NCBI GenBank assembly: GCA_007136055.1
Contig: SLHT01000249.1
Coordinates: 1 to 7,825, forward strand
Direction: 5' to 3'
DNA from: Syntrophomonadaceae bacterium
GTDB taxonomy: Bacteria; Bacillota; Dethiobacteria; DTU022
Length of the DNA: 7,825 bases
Each line of letters starts with the position of its first letter. Position 1 is the first letter of the stretch. The position numbers and the translations under genes were made by a program. A model generated the notes under the pieces. The model was not told where the DNA came from. It made no database searches and saw only the letters and a program-made list of their open reading frames with translations. Of this stretch, positions 1 to 6,111 are shown in pieces.

Positions 1-63
1 CACCGGTATACAACAAAACAAAAATTACTGGTTCAATAGATTAACTAATAGGAGGTTAACATA

Positions 64-1545
64 ATGGACAAATACACCTTTTCCGGCCAACCAGTCCTGC
101 GACTGCTCAGTGACGAACAGATCAAATTGATCCACGAAAAAGCGCTGAACGTGCTCGAAACCAGCGGTATTAAGTTTGAAGCTGATGAAGCTCTGAAGAT
201 TCTAAAAGATCACGGCGCTGAGGTCGATTTCGACAAAAAAATAGCCAAATTCAGTCCGCAGATGGTTGATGATGCTGTTAAAAAAGCACCTTCCTCCCTG
301 CAGCTCTACAATCGCGAAGGCGAACCTTCCGCCCACTTGGGCGGCAACAACGTTTACTTCGATCCGGGCTCTTCCCTGATCAAATTTGTTGAATCCGACG
401 GCAAAACCGTGCGTAAATCGGAATCGAAAGACCTGGTTCAGATCAGCCGGGTCAACGACGCCCTGGAGAATGTGCGACTGCAGTCAACCTCCGTGGTATG
501 TTACGACGTGCCCAAGCCGATCGGCGACAGTTATCGTCTCTATCTCTGCCTGAAAAATTCGCCCAAGTCGGTGATAACCGGCGCTTTCAGCGTTCCCGGT
601 GTAACCCACATGCGCGACATGCTGGCAGCAGTTGCCGGCGGCCAGGATCAGCTGCGCGAAAAACCTGTGGCAGTTTTTGATATCTGCCCGTCGCCCCCGC
701 TGAAATGGACCCATATCAGTTCGCATAATATCATCGATTGCGCCCGCTATGGACTGCCCCTGGAGACCGTCTCTATGCCCATGCCCGGCGCAGCCACCCC
801 GGTCACCCTGGCCGGATCAATAGTCGTTCATACCGCTGAAACATTAAGCGGCGTAGTTTTAGCCCAGTGTGTCAATCCGGGAACTCCAGTCGTCTACGGC
901 GGAGCGCCGGTGCATTTTGATATGCACTACGGCACCACACCCTTAAGCGCTGTTGAAGCAACCATGGTTGCCGCCGCCTATTCGCAGATGGGTAAATACT
1001 TTGGCATGCCTACCCACACCTATGCCGCCCTGAGCGATTCGAAAGTGGTCGACATGCAGGCCGGCTTCGAAACCGGGATCAGCGGCGTAATTGCCCAGTT
1101 GGCGGGCATAAACATGATTTCAGGCGTCGGTGCCCTGGACTTCGTCAGTTCTTTCAGTCTGGAAAAGCTGGTCATCGACCACGAAATTTGCGGTATGGCC
1201 CTGCGACTGCACCGCGGCATCGACTGCTCGCCCGAATCACTGGCCGTAGACGTAATCAACGAACTCGGCCCCGGCGGCGTTTACCTGGAATCTGAGCACA
1301 CCTTCAGACACTTCAAAACGGAACCCTTCATCCCCTCTACAGTAGTTGACCGCCGCGACCGCGGTAGCTGGGATGCCGAAGGGCAAAAGGATATCTTCCA
1401 ACGCGCCCGGGAGCGGGTTAAAGAAATCCAGGAAACCCACACCCCAAACCCCCTGGACAGCGACCGCGAAACAAAACTGGATCAGACCACCCGCGATATC
1501 ATGAAGGAGCTGGGAGTAGACAGCCTCCCTCAGGGACCCAAATAA
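64..1545 (+). CDS. MttB-family corrinoid methyltransferase (non-pyrrolysine type)
   Basis: This 493-residue protein belongs to the trimethylamine methyltransferase (MttB) superfamily. These cytoplasmic TIM-barrel enzymes move a methyl group from a methylated amine to the Co(I) of a small corrinoid protein. Family-like stretches include the Gly/Pro-rich block MPMPGAATPVTLAG at residues 238-251, NPGTPVVYGG at 271-280 and SDSKVVDMQAG at 324-334. The length matches full-length MttB (about 495 residues), yet the frame runs from ATG to TAA with no in-frame TAG, so pyrrolysine is not used. Non-pyrrolysine relatives that have been studied act on quaternary amines such as glycine betaine (MtgB), proline betaine, carnitine or gamma-butyrobetaine; which substrate applies here cannot be read from sequence. 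AGGAGG at 50-55, eight bases before the ATG, fixes the start. No corrinoid protein gene is in view; the 63 upstream bases show only the ribosome binding site and no clear promoter, so a partner gene could lie to the left. Family assignment is firm; substrate is unknown. Confidence 0.93.
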   Translation: MDKYTFSGQPVLRLLSDEQIKLIHEKALNVLETSGIKFEADEALKILKDHGAEVDFDKKIAKFSPQMVDDAVKKAPSSLQLYNREGEPSAHLGGNNVYFDPGSSLIKFVESDGKTVRKSESKDLVQISRVNDALENVRLQSTSVVCYDVPKPIGDSYRLYLCLKNSPKSVITGAFSVPGVTHMRDMLAAVAGGQDQLREKPVAVFDICPSPPLKWTHISSHNIIDCARYGLPLETVSMPMPGAATPVTLAGSIVVHTAETLSGVVLAQCVNPGTPVVYGGAPVHFDMHYGTTPLSAVEATMVAAAYSQMGKYFGMPTHTYAALSDSKVVDMQAGFETGISGVIAQLAGINMISGVGALDFVSSFSLEKLVIDHEICGMALRLHRGIDCSPESLAVDVINELGPGGVYLESEHTFRHFKTEPFIPSTVVDRRDRGSWDAEGQKDIFQRARERVKEIQETHTPNPLDSDRETKLDQTTRDIMKELGVDSLPQGPK

Positions 1546-1577
1546 GCGACTCATAACACAGTATGATAATTGCACCC

Positions 1578-1623
1578 GAAAAGGGCTTCCGGTAGGATTA
1601 CTACCCTGCCGAAAGCCCTCTTT
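1578..1623. terminator. Bidirectional hairpin terminator between converging genes
   Basis: The arms 1582-1596 and 1605-1619 form a 15-bp stem (one C-A mismatch, one G-T wobble) around an 8-base loop. On the plus strand it is followed by CTTT and on the minus strand by TTT, so the U tracts are short in both directions. It sits 36 bases after the methyltransferase stop and 42 bases beyond the iorB stop, the place expected for a shared terminator of two convergent units. No other structure is visible in this gap. Confidence 0.75.
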
Positions 1624-1661
1624 GCATTAACCTGTAGCGTGCTTATAGTGCTGCTGCCTAA

Positions 1662-2249
1662 TCATCCGTCCTTCCCGGCAAACTGCCAGCCCGCTTCGAA
1701 GGCCTGCTTATTAATATCAACCAGCTTGGCCTTGATTGTCTGTTCCATAACTTTAAGCCACTTGTCCTTCTCAAAATCCATGGTTTGGGCAAGGATGCCG
1801 AGCAGGAAGGTGTTTACCATGCGCGCATTTTTGTTAACCGGTTCGATAGAGAGTGCATCGGCGGCAATCAGGCGGGCTGCCTTGCTTTCTATTTCTTCTA
1901 AAATTCCGGTAGAGTATTCTGTCTGCCCTGTTAGCACGGGTAGGGGTTCCAATTCCTGAGTGTTGACGATTACAGTCCCCCGTGGCGATAAGTAAGGCAG
2001 CCAGCGCAGGGCCTCCAGTTTTTCGAAAGAAAGCAGAAAATCGCCGTCACCCTGGGGAATGAGCGGTGAGTAGACCTTTTCGCCAATTCTGACATGAGTA
2101 ATCACACTTCCGCCCCGCTGGGCCATGCCGTGGGTTTCGGCAGTTTTAACATCCAGACCTTCTGCTATGGCAAGGGCGGCAATGATCCGTCCGGTTAGAA
2201 TGGTGCCCTGTCCGCCCACACCGGCAATTAAAATGTCGTTTTTAGACAT
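1662..2249 (-). CDS. iorB: Indolepyruvate:ferredoxin oxidoreductase, beta subunit (IorB)
   Basis: This 195-residue protein is the small subunit of indolepyruvate:ferredoxin oxidoreductase, which with IorA oxidatively decarboxylates aryl 2-oxoacids (indolepyruvate, phenylpyruvate, 4-hydroxyphenylpyruvate) to aryl-acetyl-CoA, CO2 and reduced ferredoxin in the cytoplasm. It is the pyruvate/2-oxoacid:ferredoxin oxidoreductase gamma-type domain: the N-terminal beta strand is followed by GVGGQG at residues 10-15, and ETHGMAQRGG at 38-47 is the family's other signature. Length is normal for IorB. I place the start at the ATG at 2249 because AGGTGA (2255-2260) lies five bases upstream; the frame could open at an ATG at 2288, but no Shine-Dalgarno sequence precedes that codon and it would add 13 Arg/Lys-rich residues. 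With the chosen start the gene overlaps the iorA stop by 8 bp (ATGTCTAA), which suggests translational coupling and equal subunit production. It is the last gene of the operon and ends in TGA. Confidence 0.93.
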   Translation of the reverse strand: MSKNDILIAGVGGQGTILTGRIIAALAIAEGLDVKTAETHGMAQRGGSVITHVRIGEKVYSPLIPQGDGDFLLSFEKLEALRWLPYLSPRGTVIVNTQELEPLPVLTGQTEYSTGILEEIESKAARLIAADALSIEPVNKNARMVNTFLLGILAQTMDFEKDKWLKVMEQTIKAKLVDINKQAFEAGWQFAGKDG

Positions 2250-4005
2250 TACGTTCACCTGCCTTTTCTTCAACCGGTTTAATGGCATCGAAGCGGCAGA
2301 GTTGTTCGCAAAGGCCGCAGGAAGTGCAGATCGTGCGGTTTATCCTCGCTTTTTCTTCTTTCAGGCTCAGGGCAGGGCAGCCCAGCTTAATGCAGGTACC
2401 GCAGCCGGTACAGGCTTCCTGGTCCACCTCCGGGGGCGCTTCGAAAGTTGAAAGTAAAAAGACACAGGGGCGGCGCACGATAACTACAGATGGCTCCCCG
2501 GCTTCCAACTCTGCTTTAATGGTTGTGCGCAGTTCTTCTAAATCAAAGGCATCAATGGCTGCCACTCTCTTCACGCCGAGAGCGCTACAAAGGCCTTCTA
2601 AATTAACCGAAGCAGACGGTTCTCCCTGCAGGGTTGTGCCTGTTCCCGGGTGTTCCTGGTGGCCTGTCATTGCCGTAGTGCTGTTATCAAGGATCAGGAC
2701 CGTAATCGGGGCATTATTATAAACAGCGTCCAACAGTGGGGTTATTCCTGAATGTAAAAAAGTGGAATCGCCGATTACGGCCACCGTGTTTTCAGAGGAA
2801 GAGGGTTTGGCTTTGGCCATCCCTAAAGCCAGCCCGATACTCGCTCCCATACAGACACAGGAATCGATAGCTTCCAGTGGGGGCAGGGCACCGAGGGTGT
2901 AGCATCCAATATCTCCCATTACATTAAGCTTTAGCTTCTTCAAAATGTGAAAAACGCCGCGGTGCGAGCAGCCCGGGCACATAACAGGCGGGCGGCCCGG
3001 AATATCATCACGCACTCCAATCAGTTCAGCTTTCTTGCCCAGAACCTTTTCGCGTATAATTTCCGCGCCCAGTTCACCGAGCAGGCTGAAGAGTTCCTTG
3101 CCCTTAACAGGCACACCTAAGTGCATTGCCAGGAGCTGTTCCTCGAAGAAAGGGTCCAGCTCCTCAATGACGATAATTTCGTCGACCAGGGCTGCAAACT
3201 CACGGACCATATTTTTCGGCAGGGGATGGCTGAAACCCAGCTTTAGGAAGCTGGCTTCAGGGAGGGCCTCACGTGCATAGTTGTAAGCGACCCCGCTGCA
3301 GACGATACCGAACTGTTTAGTTCCGTGCTCAATACGGTTCAGGGGACTCTTTTCCGCTTCTTCTTCCAGGGTTAGTAAACGCTCTTCCACCAGCGGATGA
3401 CGCAGACGGGCGAAGCCGGGCAGCATCACGTACTTGGCCGGATTCTTTTTAAAGCCCGTTACCAGATGTTCCTTCCGGTCCCCGGTAATTACGGTGCTGC
3501 GCGAATGAGAGATGCGGGTAGTAGTGCGCAGCATCACGGGGGTATCAAATTTTTCGCTTATTTCTAAAGCGGCAATCACATAATCTTTTGCTTCCTGGCT
3601 GTCGGAAGGCTCCAGCAAAGGAATTTTTGCGAAGCGGGCATAGTGGCGGTTATCCTGCTCATTTTGCGAGCTGTGCATCCCGGGGTCGTCGGCCGAAACC
3701 AAAACCAGCCCGCCGCCGACTCCGGTATAAGACAGGGTCATAAGGGGGTCGGCAGCTACGTTCACACCGACGTGTTTCATCGCTGCCAGTACCCGTGCCC
3801 CTTCCATCGAAGCGCCGATTGCCACTTCCAGGGCTGTTTTTTCATTTGGCGACCAGTTACAGTCCACGCCTTCGTAACAGGCTAAATTTTCCAGTATCTC
3901 CGTGCTCGGTGTTCCCGGGTAGGCCGTTCCCACCGTGACACCGCCTTCATAGGCTCCGAGAGCAATGGCCTCGTTGCCGGTCATAACTAGACGTTTATCA
4001 TTCAA
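2242..4005 (-). CDS. iorA: Indolepyruvate:ferredoxin oxidoreductase, alpha subunit (IorA)
   Basis: This is the large catalytic subunit, 587 residues from the TTG at 4005. Numbering from there, the N-terminal pyrimidine-binding-type domain has GNEAIALGAYEGG (10-22), YPGTP (29-33) and NEKTALEVAIGAS (54-66), whose Glu residues are in the region expected to activate thiamine diphosphate. The ThDP-binding domain carries CPGC (343-346), GDIGCYTLG (364-372), GDSTF (412-416) and LDNSTTAMTG (439-448), strongly typical of IorA. The C-terminus holds two [4Fe-4S] motifs, Cys 532/535/538/543 and Cys 560/563/566/570; in the second, the Pro that usually follows the last Cys is replaced by Arg. Together with IorB it makes aryl-acetyl-CoA and reduced ferredoxin from aryl 2-oxoacids, reversibly in principle. 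A TTG at 4029 would add 8 residues but has no ribosome binding site. The gene follows paaK after 111 bases and overlaps iorB by 8 bp. It ends in TAA. Assignment is firm; the preferred aryl substrate is not determined. Confidence 0.94.
   Translation of the reverse strand: MNDKRLVMTGNEAIALGAYEGGVTVGTAYPGTPSTEILENLACYEGVDCNWSPNEKTALEVAIGASMEGARVLAAMKHVGVNVAADPLMTLSYTGVGGGLVLVSADDPGMHSSQNEQDNRHYARFAKIPLLEPSDSQEAKDYVIAALEISEKFDTPVMLRTTTRISHSRSTVITGDRKEHLVTGFKKNPAKYVMLPGFARLRHPLVEERLLTLEEEAEKSPLNRIEHGTKQFGIVCSGVAYNYAREALPEASFLKLGFSHPLPKNMVREFAALVDEIIVIEELDPFFEEQLLAMHLGVPVKGKELFSLLGELGAEIIREKVLGKKAELIGVRDDIPGRPPVMCPGCSHRGVFHILKKLKLNVMGDIGCYTLGALPPLEAIDSCVCMGASIGLALGMAKAKPSSSENTVAVIGDSTFLHSGITPLLDAVYNNAPITVLILDNSTTAMTGHQEHPGTGTTLQGEPSASVNLEGLCSALGVKRVAAIDAFDLEELRTTIKAELEAGEPSVVIVRRPCVFLLSTFEAPPEVDQEACTGCGTCIKLGCPALSLKEEKARINRTICTSCGLCEQLCRFDAIKPVEEKAGERNV
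2255..2260 (-). promoter_or_regulatory. iorB ribosome binding site
   Basis: AGGTGA on the minus strand, five bases before the ATG at 2249 and inside the last codons of iorA. It decides the iorB start against the ATG 39 bases further upstream, which has no such site. Confidence 0.7.
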
Positions 4006-4014
4006 AGCTTTCTT

Positions 4015-4020
4015 CCTCTC
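4015..4020 (-). promoter_or_regulatory. iorA ribosome binding site selecting a TTG start
   Basis: GAGAGG on the minus strand, nine bases before the TTG at 4005. It lies downstream of the other TTG at 4029, so it supports only the shorter product. The resulting N-terminus (MNDKRLVMTGNEA) is the length usual for IorA proteins, which begin only a few residues before the GNEA block. An ATG at 3984 has no comparable site. Confidence 0.6.
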
Positions 4021-4116
4021 TTTCTGCAAATTTTAGTTGCTATTCTTATCGCTATTGCCTGTCCATAACCTGCTTAACAATATGTCATGCCAGCGTATTT
4101 GCTGCATGCCTGCTTC

Positions 4117-5403
4117 TCAGGCCTGTTCTTCGACAATACGTTTTGCCTTACCCGTTGTCCGCTCCAGGGACTTCGGCTCCATCAGTTTAACGCGCGGCCC
4201 TAAAGACAGGGTTGAGCGCAGGCGCTGCCGGATCCGCCCGTCTAAGGCTTCCAACTCCTGGAAGCTATCGGTAAAACCTTCAGGGGTTAACTCAACCTGC
4301 ACTTCAAGATCCTTGATAAAACCTTTATCCTTTTTAAGAACAAGGCGGTAATGCGGGGAAACCTCAGGGAAACCGGCCAAAACTTCCTCGATCTGAGACG
4401 GGAAGATGTTTACACCCTTGATGATGATCATATCATCGCTGCGCCCGGTAATATAATCCATGCGTCGGGTAGTTCGCCCGCAGGGGCAGGGCCCCGGAAT
4501 AAGGCGGGTAATATCGCCTGTGCGGTAGCGCAGCACGGGAAAGCCTTCTTTAAACATCGGGGTTAACACAAGCTCGCCGGTCTCTCCGTCCGCTAAAACT
4601 CGACCGTTTTCGGGATCGATAATCTCCGGGTAGTAAATATCTTCTAAAATATGCATGCCCCTGGTTTTCAGGCATTCGCCTGAAATGCCGGGGCCGACCA
4701 CTTCAGTCAGGCCGTAATTAACGGTCGCTTTCAGACCCCACTGGTTTTCAATATCTTCGCGCATCGCATCAGAACAGGGCTCTCCACCGAAAAGGCCGAT
4801 TTTTAAACCAAAATCGCGGGGGTTATAACCCAGCTCACGTGCCGCTTCAGCCATGTAAATCGCGAACGAAGGGGTGCTGACCAGTACGTTGGTCTGGAAG
4901 TCCTGCATCAGGGCTAACTGGCGTTCTGTATTGCCGCTCGAAAAAGGAACAACGGTTGTGCCCAGCCATTCCAGCCCGTAATGCAGACCAAAGCCGCCTG
5001 TAAAAAGACCGTAACCGAAAGATATCTGGGCAATGTCTTTAGATGTTACACCGGCCATTTCGCAGATTCTTGCCACCCCTTCAGCCCAGCATTCTAAATC
5101 TGCCCTGGTATAGCCGGCTACGATCGGTTTGCCTGTCGTTCCCGAAGAAGCATGGATGCGTAGAATTTTATCTAAAGGTACCGCGGCCATTCCGTAGGGG
5201 TAAGCTTGCCTCAGATCGCTTTTCGTTGTAAATGGAACATTAGCAAAATCATCAGGTGTTTCGATTTGATCGGGATTTAAGCTTTTTTCGTCAAAAAGCC
5301 GGCGGTAAAAAGGACTGTTCTGCGCGGCATGGTTTATCGCCCGGCGCAGCCCGGTTTTCTGACGGGCAGAAAATTCTTCTGTACTGAAAAAATCATTTTG
5401 CAT
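4117..5403 (-). CDS. paaK: Phenylacetate-CoA ligase (AMP-forming)
   Basis: This 428-residue adenylate-forming enzyme activates phenylacetate or a related aryl acetate with ATP and CoA to aryl-acetyl-CoA, AMP and pyrophosphate. It has the PaaK pattern throughout: the ATP phosphate-binding loop SSGTTGKP at 86-93, YGLTE at 230-234, YRTGD at 293-297, the CPCGR segment at 306-310, the hinge region GRSDDMIIIKG at 320-330, and a C-terminal GKAKR with Lys419 as the likely catalytic lysine. The length is usual for PaaK, with the typical alpha/beta C-terminal domain after residue about 330. The ATG at 5403 is preceded by GGGAG nine bases upstream. It lies second in the operon, 33 bases after the ACT gene and 111 before iorA; the product of its reaction is the same aryl-acetyl-CoA that IorAB uses or forms. 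In such clusters the true substrate may be phenylacetate, indoleacetate or 4-hydroxyphenylacetate. It ends in TGA. The family call is firm and the substrate is inferred. Confidence 0.94.
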   Translation of the reverse strand: MQNDFFSTEEFSARQKTGLRRAINHAAQNSPFYRRLFDEKSLNPDQIETPDDFANVPFTTKSDLRQAYPYGMAAVPLDKILRIHASSGTTGKPIVAGYTRADLECWAEGVARICEMAGVTSKDIAQISFGYGLFTGGFGLHYGLEWLGTTVVPFSSGNTERQLALMQDFQTNVLVSTPSFAIYMAEAARELGYNPRDFGLKIGLFGGEPCSDAMREDIENQWGLKATVNYGLTEVVGPGISGECLKTRGMHILEDIYYPEIIDPENGRVLADGETGELVLTPMFKEGFPVLRYRTGDITRLIPGPCPCGRTTRRMDYITGRSDDMIIIKGVNIFPSQIEEVLAGFPEVSPHYRLVLKKDKGFIKDLEVQVELTPEGFTDSFQELEALDGRIRQRLRSTLSLGPRVKLMEPKSLERTTGKAKRIVEEQA

Positions 5404-5436
5404 TTAATTCAACTCCCATTGCTGCTCTTGGCGCTA

Positions 5437-5865
5437 CTAGAAAGCGTAGATACGCTCACCGCCGACAATCGGCACATTTTTTTTCTTAAGCACTTCTAAA
5501 GCATCGTCAATTCTTTCTACGCGCATCATGATAATTGCATTGCTGGCTGGCTTTTCAATGAAGGAATAAAGGTACTCAATATTGATACCTGCATCTTCCA
5601 TGTATGAAAGCACGGTAGCCAGGCCGCCGGGGTTGTCGGGCACTTCCATGGCTATAACCTCGGTGACGGTAGCCATCACCCCTTTTGCCTTCAGTTCAGT
5701 GATCGCCCTGTCCGGTTGGTCAACAATCATTCTTAAAATACCGAAGTCTGAAGTGTCGGCAATGGAGAGCCCGCGGATATTTATTCCCGCCTCACCGAGT
5801 GTCTGGGCCACCCTGACCAACCGTCCCGATTTATTCTCGAGGAAAACTGAAATCTGCTTAATCAT
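5437..5865 (-). CDS. Tandem ACT-domain protein, probable amino-acid sensor
   Basis: This 142-residue protein is two ACT domains and nothing else: ACT 1 at about residues 3-70 and ACT 2 at about 71-140. Each begins with a beta strand leading into a Gly-containing ligand loop (NKSGRL at 11-16, DNPGGLA at 77-83), followed by a helix and GINI (27-30 and 93-96), so the halves are visibly repeated. Free-standing tandem ACT proteins bind amino acids and have no catalytic residues; the ligand here is most likely an aromatic or branched amino acid, judged only from its neighbours paaK, iorA and iorB. It is the first gene of the operon. GGAGG lies eight bases before the ATG at 5865. The gene ends with two consecutive in-frame amber codons (5437-5439 and 5434-5436). 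I see no DNA-binding domain, so any regulation would be through protein contact, perhaps with the ligase or oxidoreductase. Confidence 0.9.
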   Translation of the reverse strand: MIKQISVFLENKSGRLVRVAQTLGEAGINIRGLSIADTSDFGILRMIVDQPDRAITELKAKGVMATVTEVIAMEVPDNPGGLATVLSYMEDAGINIEYLYSFIEKPASNAIIMMRVERIDDALEVLKKKNVPIVGGERIYAF

Positions 5866-6030
5866 TTTCCTTGCCTCCCTTATTGTAGAATCTTAAAGAG
5901 TCCTTTTACCATATAATCGCTGCGTCTTTCCTTCACTGCAGGGAATAATCTTCGGTTAATAAGGTTTATCGTCAGCCGATTAAGTACAAACATAATCATT
6001 CAATAAAGGGTAGCAACTTTCCTGCCCGGG

Positions 6031-6054
6031 CGGAGAAAAAGATTCCCTTCTCCG
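6031..6054. repeat. Inverted repeat over the radical SAM gene promoter
   Basis: CGGAGAA at 6031-6037 and TTCTCCG at 6048-6054 form a perfect 7-bp inverted repeat around a 10-base spacer. It overlaps the place where the -35 element of the adjacent TATAAT box would be. It could be an operator or a hairpin; immediately to its left is an 8-bp GCCCGGGC palindrome (6024-6031). No regulator can be named. Confidence 0.5.
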
Positions 6055-6066
6055 AAGATAATTAGA

Positions 6067-6072
6067 TATAAT
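6067..6072 (+). promoter_or_regulatory. -10 box for the radical SAM gene
   Basis: A perfect TATAAT 39 bases before the start codon at 6112. The best -35 candidate, TTCCCT at 6043-6048 with an 18-base spacer, matches only three of six consensus positions, so the promoter may need an activator. For the divergent ACT-paaK-iorAB operon I could not find a convincing -35/-10 pair in this 246-bp region. Confidence 0.5.
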
Positions 6073-6100
6073 GAGAGGAAGACAAGTCAAATTTCAAAGT

Positions 6101-6107
6101 GGTGATC
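6101..6107 (+). promoter_or_regulatory. Extended ribosome binding site of the radical SAM gene
   Basis: GGTGATC pairs fully with the GATCACC segment near the 3' end of bacterial 16S rRNA, rather than with the usual CCTCC core, four bases before the ATG at 6112. It decides the start: the next in-frame ATG (6169) has no such site. Confidence 0.65.
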
Positions 6108-6111
6108 TAGA

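Noticed and set aside
64..1545. Naming the methyltransferase trimethylamine methyltransferase (mttB proper)
   Set aside because: Trimethylamine-active MttB contains pyrrolysine encoded by an in-frame TAG, which is absent here.
484..1575. Open frames on the minus strand opposite the methyltransferase gene (for example 484-726, 1020-1259, 1237-1575)
   Set aside because: They are antisense shadows of a clear family gene, with no recognisable domains or proper ribosome binding sites.
2250..2288. Longer IorB start at 2288, giving 13 more residues and a 47-bp overlap with iorA
   Set aside because: No Shine-Dalgarno sequence precedes it, the extra residues are not IorB-like, and AGGTGA sits correctly for the ATG at 2249.
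4006..4029. Longer IorA start at a TTG at 4029
   Set aside because: No ribosome binding site upstream; the GAGAGG motif lies between this codon and the TTG at 4005.
4030..4065. Internal promoter in the 111-bp paaK-iorA gap (minus strand TGGACA at 4060-4065 and TAAAAT at 4030-4035)
   Set aside because: The spacing is 24 bases, too long for one promoter, and each box alone lacks a good partner at 16-18 bases.
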